Origin: Izhakiella australiensis
GTDB lineage: Bacteria > Pseudomonadota > Gammaproteobacteria > Enterobacterales > Enterobacteriaceae
Length of the DNA: 64,000 nt
Assembly: GCF_002006995.1 (NCBI RefSeq)
Contig: NZ_MRUL01000016.1
Coordinates: forward strand, 45,483-109,482
Direction: 5' to 3'
Under the pieces are notes generated by a model. It did no database searches, was not told the DNA's origin, and was given only the letters and a program-made list of their open reading frames with translations. Of the stretch, positions 34,795 through 46,928 are shown piece by piece. How positions within the stretch are numbered: the first letter of the stretch is position 1; the number at the start of each line of letters is the position of its first letter. The position numbers and the translations under genes were made by a program.

Positions 34795-35823
34795 TCAGGC
34801 GCGTGGCTGCGCGGTGCTGGCGCGAATTTCCAGTTTAAATTCGAGCAGTCGTGAACCGTTGCTGACGGTTTTTCCCTCTAACTGTTCCAGCAGCAGCATC
34901 ATTGCTTCAGCGCCGATTGCAAAACGTGGCTGAGCAACCGTCGTTAGCGGCGGGTCGCTGTACTGGGCCAGTTCAATGTCGTCGAATCCAATTACCGAAA
35001 GATCCTCGGGCACGCGCAGTCCCATATTCTTCGCCTGAGCGATGACGCCCAGCGCCATAATATCGCTGTGGCAAAAGACGGCCTCAGGCGGATTTGCCAG
35101 CGCCATCAGCGTCTTCAGCGCCTCTTTGCCGGCTTCGAAGGTAAAGTCTCCACGAACGATACAGGCGTTATCAATGGCGATGCCGCTACGTTGCAGCGCC
35201 TGAATATAACCCTGCAGGCGATACTGACTCAGGGGCATTTCGTCCGGGCCGGCCAGGCAGGCAATGCGCCTGTGGCCGTATTTTAGCAAATGATTCACCG
35301 CCTCGAAGGCGGCGGTAAGATTATCAATATGAACCGTAGGCAGCTCCAGTTCAGGAGCAAATTCATTCGCCATCACCATGGGAGGAAGGTGGCGAACGTC
35401 GTCCGAACGGGTATCGAAAGGCAGGCGCGATCCCAGCAGAACCATGCCATCAATCTGACGCGTAACCATTAAATCCATCAGCGATGATTCCTGCTGATTC
35501 TGATGGGCGCAGTCGCCAATCAATACCAGATAGCCATGCCGGGCGGCGGTGATTTCAATACCGCGAATCATCTCGCTGAAAAAGGGATCGCAAATGTCAG
35601 GTACGATAACCAGAATGGTATGGGTCTCGTTGCGCTTAATGCTGCGGGTCAGAGGGTGAGGCGAATAGCCTACTGATTTAGCGGCAGCTTCAACCTTTTC
35701 CCGGGTCGCCGCCGACACTTTTTCCGGATTCATCAGCGCGCGGGAAACCGTTGCGGTGGATACCCCTGCTTTTTCCGCCACCTCTTTCATCGTCGCGCCC
35801 GGGGACGCTTGCTTGTGCTCCAA
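34795..35823 (-). CDS. cytR: Nucleoside-regulon repressor CytR
   Basis: The 342-residue LacI-family protein has a helix-turn-helix (ATMKEVAEKAGVSTATVSRA), a hinge (KVEAAAKSVGYSPHPLTRSI) and a periplasmic-binding-like effector domain (VPDICDPFFSEMIRG, FDDIELAQYSDPPLTTVAQP). With CRP it represses nucleoside uptake and catabolism genes; cytidine relieves it. It stands alone between ftsN and priA, as in E. coli. Confidence 0.94.
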   Translation of the reverse strand: MEHKQASPGATMKEVAEKAGVSTATVSRALMNPEKVSAATREKVEAAAKSVGYSPHPLTRSIKRNETHTILVIVPDICDPFFSEMIRGIEITAARHGYLVLIGDCAHQNQQESSLMDLMVTRQIDGMVLLGSRLPFDTRSDDVRHLPPMVMANEFAPELELPTVHIDNLTAAFEAVNHLLKYGHRRIACLAGPDEMPLSQYRLQGYIQALQRSGIAIDNACIVRGDFTFEAGKEALKTLMALANPPEAVFCHSDIMALGVIAQAKNMGLRVPEDLSVIGFDDIELAQYSDPPLTTVAQPRFAIGAEAMMLLLEQLEGKTVSNGSRLLEFKLEIRASTAQPRA

Positions 35824-35941
35824 CGTCTTTACCTCATTTCAGGCAACGGCTTTCCGGCCTGATGCTTTGCATATAATTATTTTGTGTAAAACCGTCCTTC
35901 ATTGTTATCAGAGAAACAATGTAATCGGTTACTTAAATTGC

Positions 35942-35971
35942 AAAAAAAGTGTGACTTTCACCACTTTTTTC
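35942..35971 (-). terminator. Rho-independent terminator of priA
   Basis: On the minus strand AAAAAAGTG G TGA - AAG - TCA CACTTTTTT forms a 12-bp stem with one bulged G and a U tract of seven. It is 18 bp after the priA stop. Confidence 0.8.
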
Positions 35972-35988
35972 GATCCGGCTCGCACAGT

Positions 35989-38190
<2,202 letters not shown>

Positions 38191-38319
38191 CTATTCCGGC
38201 GGCAACATTGGGTCGGACAGTGTACACCGTGACGGTGAAAATGTGAGGATTCGATTGCGTCAGGCGGTTATTTTCTGTATAGTTCGCGGCCTTCGGCGGG
38301 TAATCGACGTCGGAAGACA

Positions 38320-38400
38320 CTAACTTTTTAACATCGTGTGGTGCCGGTGCAGGCCAGTGGTCTGGCACGGGAGAGCGACACGGCCTTACCGAGGTCTGCC
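38320..38400 (+). promoter_or_regulatory. Structured leader of rpmE (L31 autoregulation candidate)
   Basis: The untranslated leader contains a hairpin-forming stretch with TGCCGG...CTGGCA and GGCC/GGTC pairings, ending in GAGGTCTGCC before the ATG. A gammaproteobacterial L31 leader controlling rpmE is described; its presence here is inferred from position and pairing. Confidence 0.45.
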
Positions 38401-38613
38401 ATGAAAAAAGATATCCATCCAAAATACGTTGAAGTTACTGCTACCTGTTCTTGCGGTAACGTTATTAAAACCCGCTCTACCGTGGGTCGTGACCTGAACC
38501 TGGACGTGTGCGGCAACTGCCACCCGTTCTTCACCGGCAAGCAGCGCGTAGTTGATACCGGCGGTCGCGTTGAGCGTTTCAACAAGCGCTTCAGCATCCC
38601 GGGCAGCAAATAA
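38401..38613 (+). CDS. rpmE: 50S ribosomal protein L31 (zinc-binding type)
   Basis: The 70-residue product [20 protein letters not shown] has the four cysteines of the C+ form (CSC near 16-18 and CGNC at 37-40), so it binds zinc. It joins the two ribosomal subunits in the B1b bridge. The end [11 protein letters not shown] is conserved. The start is fixed by E. coli length; an upstream GTG frame is a leader. Divergent from priA. Confidence 0.97.
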   Translation: MKKDIHPKYVEVTATCSCGNVIKTRSTVGRDLNLDVCGNCHPFFTGKQRVVDTGGRVERFNKRFSIPGSK

Positions 38614-38631
38614 GCCCAGCGGATATAAAAA

Positions 38632-38655
38632 AACCCAGCTCTGCTGGGTTTTTTT
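38632..38655. terminator. Bidirectional terminator between rpmE and the acylase gene
   Basis: The stem AACCCAGC / GCTGGGTT (8 bp) has a TCT loop. A run of A precedes it and a run of T follows it, so it works on both strands. Confidence 0.92.
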
Positions 38656-38663
38656 ATGCTTAA

Positions 38664-39737
38664 TTACTGCGCTTTAGCCTGATGAAGAATATTACCTTCC
38701 CAGCCGTGCAGGGCATAATCATTCAGATGCAGGATGCGTTTTTCCGGCTGGCCGGCGCTGAAATTTACCTCGCTGAGTTTGATATAAACCTCTGAAGGGG
38801 CGAAGGCAGATTTAAAGTGATACTCGCCGTGGCTCAAGTCAGAAAGCGTGGTCCAGTAGGTGCCGATGCCTTTGTTCTGATCCGGTCGTTTAGAGTATTT
38901 CGCATAGGTATTGGTGATCGCTTGTTCCTCTTTTCCGCTCGGATAGCCAATCGGATAGGTAACGTTGCTCAGTGCTGACAGTACAAATCCCTGCGCCTGG
39001 TATTTATTATCCGGCTGCGGCAGATTGTGCAGGTTAAAGCTGGCGCGCACAAAGCGGGCGTCAGCCTCCTGAGTTCCCGGAATGGCATTACGATCGACGT
39101 GCTGGTATTTCTTCAGGTTTTCCAGCTGCTTTTCATAAGACGGCGGGTTGGTCATTACCGTATATTGCCTGCCGTGATAAACGTGAACCACTCCGTTGTC
39201 GATTTCAATAATCGCCGAGTCGCCGCTGCGGTCTTCAATGGCGATATGCTTGGTGTCGGTGGCGTAGTCTATCGGCAGCTTAGCCGCCATCAGGCGCACG
39301 TTTTGCAAGCCGTTAACCGCCTCGTCTACCGTGGCGTAATTATCCAGAATGTAGCTCAGCCAGCTGCGGCTCTGTAATATCGGCTTATCCTGATTGTTGC
39401 TCTGCTGCTGCTTACCGTTGGTGTAAAACAGGGTGTGGCCTGCCAGCCCTTTTTCATTCATGCCATCCATCGGAAAGGCGTTGTCAGCATAAATGACGAC
39501 ACTGCCGTAACGCGTCTTCCAGTGCGCCGCGTTCGCCACGTCGCCACCGTTGTGCGCAATGCCGCGTGGCGTGATCACTAGTGACGGGTCAACCGGGCCG
39601 AAAAAGTCCAGGTTGCGTCCGCTGACCATATAGCCCGGAAACTGATTCATAAAGGCGCGAGTGCAGGCATCCGCAGTGGGGGCAAGGGTGGTGGTTAGCA
39701 ACAGGGCGGCAACGGGTAACACGGTAAATTTTTTCAT
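38664..39737 (-). CDS. Secreted linear amide C-N hydrolase (penicillin V acylase/choloylglycine hydrolase family)
   Basis: The 357-residue product has a signal peptide of 24 residues ending ADA. Cleavage exposes Cys25 (CTRAF), the N-terminal nucleophile of the Ntn-hydrolase family. Family residues are visible: Arg and Asp in SGRNLDFFG (17th and 20th after cleavage), and Asn in VMTNPPSYEKQ. Gram-negative members, such as those of Pectobacterium and Agrobacterium, cleave penicillin V and also N-acylhomoserine lactones, so a role in quorum quenching or acyl-amide turnover in the periplasm is plausible. It is divergent from a LysR gene with a 101-bp gap. In E. coli this rpmE-metJ position holds other genes. 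Confidence 0.88.
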   Translation of the reverse strand: MKKFTVLPVAALLLTTTLAPTADACTRAFMNQFPGYMVSGRNLDFFGPVDPSLVITPRGIAHNGGDVANAAHWKTRYGSVVIYADNAFPMDGMNEKGLAGHTLFYTNGKQQQSNNQDKPILQSRSWLSYILDNYATVDEAVNGLQNVRLMAAKLPIDYATDTKHIAIEDRSGDSAIIEIDNGVVHVYHGRQYTVMTNPPSYEKQLENLKKYQHVDRNAIPGTQEADARFVRASFNLHNLPQPDNKYQAQGFVLSALSNVTYPIGYPSGKEEQAITNTYAKYSKRPDQNKGIGTYWTTLSDLSHGEYHFKSAFAPSEVYIKLSEVNFSAGQPEKRILHLNDYALHGWEGNILHQAKAQ

Positions 39738-39838
39738 TGATAAAGCTCCTTAATAGCGTCAACGAAGACAGGTTATGACGAGAAAGTTCGTTGGCAGGAG
39801 TCAGTTATCGGGGCAAAACCCCTCGCAAGGAGGCAAGC

Positions 39839-40711
39839 ATGATCCCTTTCACTTTGCTTCAGCTGGAAGCTTTTGTTGCAGTATGCCGCCACGGCACCAT
39901 GACGCGTGCGGCTCAGGCGTTACGTAAAGATCGCACGACGCTCAGCGAGTTAATTAATTGCCTGGAAATCGATCTTGGCTACGCGCTTTTCGATCGACAA
40001 ACGCGCCCTCTGAGCCGCACGCCGTCTGGCGATCGTTTGTATCGTCAGGCGGTGCTATTTTTGCAAGAAGCGCAGGCATTCGGCGGCATTGCCAGCCAGC
40101 TGGCTGCGGGCGAAGGCCAGCAGCTGACGCTCAGTTACGACGTGTTTATTCCGCACTCAATGCTTGTGAGCCTGAGTGCTGAGCTTGCCGGACAGGGCGT
40201 GACGGTTAATTTACGCTGTGAACCACGGCTGCAAGGAGAGCTGGCGCTCGCCGAAGGGCGGGCGGATATCGGTATTTATCAGGCGCTGAACCGGCCGGTA
40301 GGGCAGTCGTTTAGCTGGCAGACGCTGGGCGCGATTGAGTTTGCGGTGTATGCCAGCCCGGCGCTGTTTGCTGAAACGCCGGTCACCATGATGGCGCTGG
40401 CCTCCCATACGCAGCTGCTGCCCTGGGATTTCATGCCGGAGTATCTGGCGCAGCGCCTGCAAATTGCCGATCGCACGCAAAGCGTTAATGAGCGGGAACT
40501 ACTGATTGCCCTGCTGCGAGCGAAGCAAGGATGGGCGATGCTGCCGACGCATTTTTTTACGCAGCAGCGCGTGGGCGTTGAGCGCATTGAAACTGTCATG
40601 GGGCGTAAAGGGATGCTGCATCCGGTCGTTGCTTTGTGGCAGCCGGGCAAGGTCGGGCACACAACGTTGCGCTATGTGCTCGACGCCGCCGAGCGAAACT
40701 TTACCGCTTAG
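39839..40711 (+). CDS. LysR-family transcriptional regulator
   Basis: The 290-residue product has a winged helix ([40 protein letters not shown]) and a shorter LysR effector domain ([35 protein letters not shown]). I set the start at ATG 39839 because AAGGAGG lies 5 nt upstream; a longer TTG-started frame begins at 39791. It is divergent from the acylase gene, the likely target, and its last 4 bp overlap the metJ stop. Effector unknown. Confidence 0.85.
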   Translation: MIPFTLLQLEAFVAVCRHGTMTRAAQALRKDRTTLSELINCLEIDLGYALFDRQTRPLSRTPSGDRLYRQAVLFLQEAQAFGGIASQLAAGEGQQLTLSYDVFIPHSMLVSLSAELAGQGVTVNLRCEPRLQGELALAEGRADIGIYQALNRPVGQSFSWQTLGAIEFAVYASPALFAETPVTMMALASHTQLLPWDFMPEYLAQRLQIADRTQSVNERELLIALLRAKQGWAMLPTHFFTQQRVGVERIETVMGRKGMLHPVVALWQPGKVGHTTLRYVLDAAERNFTA

Positions 40712-41025
40712 TATTCCCAGGTATCCGGATCGATGCCTTTTTCCCGCATGATACCTTTAGCGCCTTCCGGGATTTCATCATTACGCTCTTTGCGTAAGTC
40801 AACATCGTCGGGCAGTGGCTGCCCGGTAAACGCGTGCAAAAAGGCTTCACACAGCAGTTCGCTGTTGGTGGCGTGGCGCAGGTTGTTAACCTGGCGACGC
40901 GTACGCTCGTCGGTCAGAATTTTAAGCACGCTGAGCGGGATAGAGACCGTAATCTTTTTTACCTGTTCGCTCTTTTTGCCGTGCTCAGCGTAGGGGCTGA
41001 TATATTCGCCGTTCCATTCAGCCAT
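40708..41025 (-). CDS. metJ: Methionine repressor MetJ
   Basis: The 105-residue ribbon-helix-helix repressor starts [20 protein letters not shown], with the DNA-contacting strand [15 protein letters not shown] and the helix [20 protein letters not shown]. With S-adenosylmethionine as corepressor it binds met boxes. It is divergent from metB across 296 bp carrying four met boxes, so it is autoregulated. Nearly identical to E. coli MetJ. Confidence 0.97.
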   Translation of the reverse strand: MAEWNGEYISPYAEHGKKSEQVKKITVSIPLSVLKILTDERTRRQVNNLRHATNSELLCEAFLHAFTGQPLPDDVDLRKERNDEIPEGAKGIMREKGIDPDTWEY

Positions 41026-41232
41026 GAGTTACCTTAATCCTCGTCAGAGTGAAAGTTGCCTTGTACGACTTTGCAGGCTATGCGCGTCGACCAGGAATAA
41101 TTATGCCGCAAATAGCGTGCTGCTACACGGATCGATAACAAGGTTATCGATAAGATGTTCGTATATAACTGCCAGCACGCAAAAGTGACATAATCTTAGC
41201 GGGTATTGCCTCGTTGCTCAATCTATACGCAA

Positions 41233-41264
41233 AGACATTTAGATGTCCAGATGTATTGACGTCT
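41233..41264. promoter_or_regulatory. Four tandem met boxes (MetJ operator) between metJ and metB
   Basis: Four contiguous 8-bp boxes read AGACATTT, AGATGTCC, AGATGTAT and TGACGTCT, against the consensus AGACGTCT. The fourth is 7 of 8. They lie 58 bp upstream of the metB start, so MetJ should repress metBL and metJ. Confidence 0.9.
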
Positions 41265-41321
41265 GTTAATCCTCTGTTTAGGCTATAAGCCTCTTTTATC
41301 TCCGCAGGAATGGTAAGCATC

Positions 41322-42485
41322 ATGACGACGCGCAAACAGGCAACTATCGCAGTACGTAGTGGTTTGAATGACGATGAGCAATATGGCTGCGTGGTTCCGC
41401 CAATTCATCTGTCTACCACCTACAACTTCACCGACTTTAATCAGCCGCGCGCCCATGATTATTCCCGGCGCGGCAACCCGACTCGCGACGTGGTACAGCG
41501 CGCATTGGCGGAGTTGGAAGGCGGAGCCGGCGCGGTAATGACCAATACCGGCATGTCGGCAATCCATCTGCTGTGTACGGTGTTTCTCAAACCGGGCGAT
41601 CTGCTGCTGGCGCCTCATGACTGCTATGGCGGTAGCTATCGCCTTTTCGATAGCCAAAGTAAACGCGGCGCTTATCGGGTGGCTTTTGTCGATCAGGGCG
41701 ACCAGAACGCATTGCAGGCGGCGCTGGCGCAGAAACCGAAGCTGGTGCTGATTGAAACGCCGAGCAATCCGCTGCTGCGGGTGGTTGATATCGCCAGTAT
41801 CTGTAAAGCGGCAAGCGACGTCGGGGCGCTGACGGTCGTGGATAATACTTTCCTCAGTCCGGCGCTACAGAACCCGCTGGCGTTGGGCGCCGACCTGGTT
41901 GTGCATTCCTGTACCAAATACCTTAACGGTCATTCAGACGTCGTTGCCGGCGCGGTGGTGGCAAAAGATCCGGCGCTGGCGACCGAGCTGGCCTGGTGGG
42001 CAAATAACATCGGCGTTACCGGCGCGGCCTTCGATAGCTATCTGCTGCTGCGCGGCATGCGCACTTTGGGTCCGCGCATGGCGGCAGCACAGCGTAATGC
42101 GCTGGCGCTGGTTGATTATTTGAAACAACAGCCGCTGGTGAAAAAGCTGTATCATCCCTCCCTGCCGGAAAATGTCGGCCATCAGTTTGCCACTCGTCAG
42201 CAAAAGGGGTTCGGCGCGATGCTGAGCTTTGAACTGGATGGCGATGAGACGACGCTGCGTCGTTTTCTGAAGGCGCTGACGCTGTTCACCCTGGCGGAGT
42301 CGCTGGGGGGAGTGGAAAGCTTGATCTCGCATACCGCAACCATGACCCACGCTGGCATGTCGGCGGAAGCCCGTGCCGCAGCGGGGATTTCTGAAACCCT
42401 GCTGCGGGTATCAGTCGGTATTGAAGATCATGAAGATTTAATCGCCGATCTGGATAATGCCTTCCGGATAGCGGCTGAGAGGTAA
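41322..42485 (+). CDS. metB: Cystathionine gamma-synthase
   Basis: The 387-residue PLP enzyme starts MTTRKQATIAVRSGLNDDEQ. The PLP lysine is in VVHSCTKYLNGHSDVVAGAV (near 199), and the phosphate site is in NTGMSAIHLL. It joins O-succinylhomoserine and cysteine to make cystathionine. An in-frame ATG at 41310 is possible, but E. coli length favours 41322. Two bases separate it from metL in a metBL operon. Confidence 0.95.
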   Translation: MTTRKQATIAVRSGLNDDEQYGCVVPPIHLSTTYNFTDFNQPRAHDYSRRGNPTRDVVQRALAELEGGAGAVMTNTGMSAIHLLCTVFLKPGDLLLAPHDCYGGSYRLFDSQSKRGAYRVAFVDQGDQNALQAALAQKPKLVLIETPSNPLLRVVDIASICKAASDVGALTVVDNTFLSPALQNPLALGADLVVHSCTKYLNGHSDVVAGAVVAKDPALATELAWWANNIGVTGAAFDSYLLLRGMRTLGPRMAAAQRNALALVDYLKQQPLVKKLYHPSLPENVGHQFATRQQKGFGAMLSFELDGDETTLRRFLKALTLFTLAESLGGVESLISHTATMTHAGMSAEARAAAGISETLLRVSVGIEDHEDLIADLDNAFRIAAER

Positions 42486-42487
42486 AC

Positions 42488-44917
42488 ATGAGTTTGACAG
42501 CAGGGGCGATAGTTTCTCGCCAGTTACATAAGTTTGGCGGCAGCAGCCTGGCCGATGCGAAGTGCTATCAACGCGTTGCCGGTATTATGGCAGAGTATAG
42601 CCAGCCCGGCGATATGATGGTGGTTTCCGCCGCAGGCAGCACCACTAACCAGCTGATTAGCTGGCTGAAGCTAAGCCAGAGCGATCGTCTGGCCGCCTAC
42701 CAGGTACAGCAGGCGCTGCGTCGTTATCAGAGCGAACTTATTACCAGCCTGCTGCCGGAACCTTATGCAGGCCCTATGCTTAATGAACTGGTTGGCGATC
42801 TGGAGCAGCTGGCTGCCTTGCTGGATGGCGTCATCAACGATGCCGTTTATGCGGAAGTCGTCGGGCATGGTGAAATATGGTCCGCGCGCCTGATGGCGGC
42901 GGTGCTTAATCAACGTGAGCTGGCCGCCAACTGGCTGGACGCGCGCGCGTTTTTATGCGCAGAGCGCGCCGCGCAGCCGCAGGTGGATGAAGGCCGCTCC
43001 TGGCCTTTACTCCAGGCGCTGCTTGCACAACATCCTGAGCAGCGGCTGGTGGTGACCGGTTTTATCAGCCGTAACCAGCAGGGCGAAACCGTGCTGCTGG
43101 GGCGCAACGGTAGCGACTACTCCGCGACTCAGATTGGCGTGCTGGCAGGGGTGGCTAACGTCACCATCTGGAGCGACGTCGCTGGGGTCTACAGCGCCGA
43201 TCCGCGCAAGGTAAAAGATGCCTGCCTGCTGCCGTTGCTGCGTCTGGACGAAGCCAGCGAGCTGGCGCGTCTTGCGGCGCCGGTGCTGCATGCCCGCACG
43301 CTGCAACCCGTTTCCTCCAGCGATATCAATTTACAGCTACGCTGCAGCTATCAGCCTGAACAGGGTTCCACGCGCATTGAACGCGTGCTGGCATCCGGCA
43401 CCGGTGCGCGCATTGTCACCAGCCATGATGATGTCTGCTTGATTGAGTTTCAGGCGGCGGCATCCGATAGCTTCTCCGGCTTGCAGCAAGAAATCGACGC
43501 CTTACTGAAACGCGCTCAGCTGCGGCCGCTGGCGGTTGGCGTCCACCAGGATCGCAGTCTGATCCAGCTCTGCTACACCTCCGAAGTGGTCAATAGCGCG
43601 CTGAGCTTATTACAGGACGCGGGGCTGCCTGGTCGGCTACAACTGCGTGAAAGACTGGCATTGGTCGCGCTGGTGGGTGCGGGCGTCAGCCGTAACCCGC
43701 TGCACAGCCACCGCTTCTGGCAGCAGATCAAGGACCAGCCGGTGGAGTTTGTCTGGCAGTCCGCTGAGGGCATCAGCCTGGTGGCGGTACTGCGGGTGGG
43801 GCCTACTGAGCATTTAGTCCGTGGCCTGCATCAGTCGCTATTCCGGGCAGAGAAGCAGGTCGGCCTGATGCTATTCGGTAAAGGCAATATCGGTTCGCGC
43901 TGGCTGGAGCTGTTTGCCCGCGAGCAGGAAACGCTTTCCGCACGCACCGGCTTTGAATTTATTCTTGCCGGCGTGGTAGACAGTAACCGCAGCCTGCTGA
44001 ACTACCAGGGCCTGGATGCCAGTCGCGCGCTGGCATTCTTCGGCGACGAGGCCGAAGAGCGTGATGAAGAGTCGCTGTTTTTGTGGATGCGCGACCATCC
44101 TTACGACGACCTGGTGGTACTCGACGTTACCGCCAGCGAACAGCTGGCCGATCAGTATCTGGATTTTGCCAGCTATGGTTTTCACGTCATCAGCGCGAAC
44201 AAAGTCGCCGGGGCCTCGGCGGGCGATCACTATCGTCAGGTGCGTGATGCGTTTGCCAAAACCGGGCGCCACTGGCTGTATAACGCCACCGTTGGCGCCG
44301 GGCTGCCGATTAACTATGCGGTACGTGACCTGCGGGAAAGCGGCGATAGCATTCTGGCGCTCAGCGGCATTTTTTCCGGCACGCTGTCATGGCTGTTTTT
44401 ACAATATGACGGCAGCGTGCCGTTCACCGAGCTGGTGGATCAGGCCTGGCAGCAGGGACTTACTGAACCAGACCCGCGCGTCGACCTGTCAGGTCAGGAT
44501 GTGATGCGTAAGCTGGTTATTCTGGCTCGTGAGGCTGGCTATGACGTCGAACCCGATCAGGTTCGCGTTGAATCGCTGGTGCCAACCGGCTGCGACAACG
44601 CGTCGATCGACCACTTCTTTGAAAACGGCGACGTCCTTAATCAGACCATGCAGCAGCGTTTTGAGGCCGCGCAGGAGATGGGGCTGGTGCTGCGCTACGT
44701 GGCGCGCTTTGATGCCAACGGCAAAGCGCGCGTTGGCGTAGAGGCGGTGCGGCCTGAGCATCCGCTGGCTTCGCTGCTGCCCTGCGATAACGTCTTTGCC
44801 ATCGAAAGCCGCTGGTATCGCGATAACCCGCTGGTTATTCGCGGGCCGGGGGCGGGACGCGACGTCACCGCCGGCGCCATTCAGTCCGACCTCAACCGGC
44901 TGGCCCAGCTGCTGTAA
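42488..44917 (+). CDS. metL: Bifunctional aspartokinase II / homoserine dehydrogenase II
   Basis: The 809-residue fusion has an N-terminal kinase with HKFGGSSLADAKC and the GRNGSDYSATQIGVLAGVAN block, a central regulatory region and a C-terminal homoserine dehydrogenase with the NAD loop LFGKGNIGSRWLELF, SANKVAGASAGDHY and YNATVGAGLPINYAVRDLRE. It does the first and third steps from aspartate towards methionine. It is repressed through the MetJ boxes upstream of metB. Followed by a 14-bp hairpin without a U tract. Confidence 0.97.
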   Translation: MSLTAGAIVSRQLHKFGGSSLADAKCYQRVAGIMAEYSQPGDMMVVSAAGSTTNQLISWLKLSQSDRLAAYQVQQALRRYQSELITSLLPEPYAGPMLNELVGDLEQLAALLDGVINDAVYAEVVGHGEIWSARLMAAVLNQRELAANWLDARAFLCAERAAQPQVDEGRSWPLLQALLAQHPEQRLVVTGFISRNQQGETVLLGRNGSDYSATQIGVLAGVANVTIWSDVAGVYSADPRKVKDACLLPLLRLDEASELARLAAPVLHARTLQPVSSSDINLQLRCSYQPEQGSTRIERVLASGTGARIVTSHDDVCLIEFQAAASDSFSGLQQEIDALLKRAQLRPLAVGVHQDRSLIQLCYTSEVVNSALSLLQDAGLPGRLQLRERLALVALVGAGVSRNPLHSHRFWQQIKDQPVEFVWQSAEGISLVAVLRVGPTEHLVRGLHQSLFRAEKQVGLMLFGKGNIGSRWLELFAREQETLSARTGFEFILAGVVDSNRSLLNYQGLDASRALAFFGDEAEERDEESLFLWMRDHPYDDLVVLDVTASEQLADQYLDFASYGFHVISANKVAGASAGDHYRQVRDAFAKTGRHWLYNATVGAGLPINYAVRDLRESGDSILALSGIFSGTLSWLFLQYDGSVPFTELVDQAWQQGLTEPDPRVDLSGQDVMRKLVILAREAGYDVEPDQVRVESLVPTGCDNASIDHFFENGDVLNQTMQQRFEAAQEMGLVLRYVARFDANGKARVGVEAVRPEHPLASLLPCDNVFAIESRWYRDNPLVIRGPGAGRDVTAGAIQSDLNRLAQLL

Positions 44918-44931
44918 CGGCGGCCAGTCAA

Positions 44932-44970
44932 CGCCAGCCGCGCTGTCTGCTAAGCACAGCGTGGCTGGCG
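44932..44970 (+). terminator. Stable hairpin downstream of metL
   Basis: The 14-bp stem CGCCAGCCGCGCTG / CAGCGTGGCTGGCG has one G-U pair and an 11-nt loop. There is no U tract, so it may protect the 3' end rather than terminate alone. Confidence 0.55.
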
Positions 44971-45232
44971 GTCTAAGACGTCGTTGCCGGCTGAAGAAAA
45001 GCGCTGGCAAAGGCAACATGCAGCGAAAGTGACGTTATCTTCTCTCTCATTTTGCCGTCTGCGCCTTTGTCATCGGCGCATTTAGCGCCCCCGATAGCTT
45101 TCATCTGTGGTGAAAATCCGCCCTGTGTATCAGATGAATGATGAAGTTTTTTCACTTTCCCTGAAGATTTGTCACGCTGAATGATTAATATTTAATTGAC
45201 GCTGTCGCGGAAAACCGTCATTTTATCGGTAT

Positions 45233-45256
45233 GGACGTCTAAACGTATGGATGTTC
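45233..45256. promoter_or_regulatory. Met boxes upstream of metF
   Basis: Contiguous boxes GGACGTCT, AAACGTAT and GGATGTTC match the met-box pattern. The first is 7 of 8. They end 43 bp before the metF start. Confidence 0.85.
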
Positions 45257-45290
45257 AATATAACAAGCCGTTTTACGTTACGATCGATGA

Positions 45291-46199
<909 letters not shown>

Positions 46200-46260
46200 T
46201 TTATCCCGCTATTTTCTTCAGGCAGGCTAAGCCTGCCTGCCAGGATGCTGAAAGAGACGA

Positions 46261-46889
46261 GTGGTGACGTTCAAATCCTACAGCCGGGAAAAAATACGCG
46301 GCAAGGTTAGTGTCCTGTTGCCTTTTCTGGCCGTTTTATTGCCCGGTATCGCCTTTGTATTCTGGTGGGGATCGCTCAGCAATCACGTCTATCTGGCCGG
46401 CGATATTCCTCATTTTGAGCTGGCATCGCCATTGGTCTGGCCGGGGCGCTGCTGATTAGCCTGGGGGCGATTATTTTCTACCGCAAACGGCTGTGCACGC
46501 CGCGTGCGCTTCTTGCGCTGTTTGCTAAGTCAACGATTATGCTGAGCATATTCTTCCTGCCGCTTCCCGACGCGCTGGTGCGCTATTTGCCTGGCGAGCG
46601 CGTCAGCTACCAGACGGAATTCGACTACACCTTCCCCGGCCCGAGCAGGGGGAAGTCAGGGCGCTGCGAGATGGGGTTGAAAATCAAAGATAAGTCCCTG
46701 AAGCGCTGGATTGTGGTTTGCAGCAGCCGGGCATGGCTGGATGCCCACTTTCAGCGTGGCATGGATAGGATCAACGTGGTGGAAAAAGTGAACCGCTATG
46801 GCGTTCAGCTGGAGAGCTACCAGCTCGACTGGTCGCCGATCGGCATGCGGTCGCGCACAGGCATTTCGTATCCGAACGACGTTTACTGA
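46261..46889 (+). pseudogene. Frameshifted hypothetical membrane protein
   Basis: A frame from GTG 46261 (MVTFKSYSREKIRGKVSVLL) ends at TGA 46455 just after the first membrane segment. The +2 frame, open from 46419, continues the sense: ALLISLGAIIFYRKRLCTPR, then PLPDALVRYLPGERVSYQTE and the end TGISYPNDVY. A missing base near 46437-46443 would explain it. Joined, the protein is about 209 residues, with two or three membrane segments and a soluble tail with Cys in GRCEMG and VVCSS. I do not recognise the family. A strong hairpin follows. It could be a sequencing error. Confidence 0.6.
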
Positions 46890-46896
46890 CGTCGGC

Positions 46897-46928
46897 GGGG
46901 CCATGTGACCACATGGCCCCTTATTTTA
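46897..46928 (+). terminator. Terminator downstream of the frameshifted gene
   Basis: The perfect 11-bp stem GGGGCCATGTG / CACATGGCCCC has a 2-nt gap and is followed by TTATTTTA on the plus strand. It lies between convergent units and next to the ppc stop, so it may also help end ppc. Confidence 0.75.

Noticed and set aside
46220..46240. Hairpin CAGGCAGGCT/AGCCTGCCTG after metF as terminator
   Set aside because: The arms are nearly contiguous with a 1-nt gap and no U tract follows, so termination is not supported.
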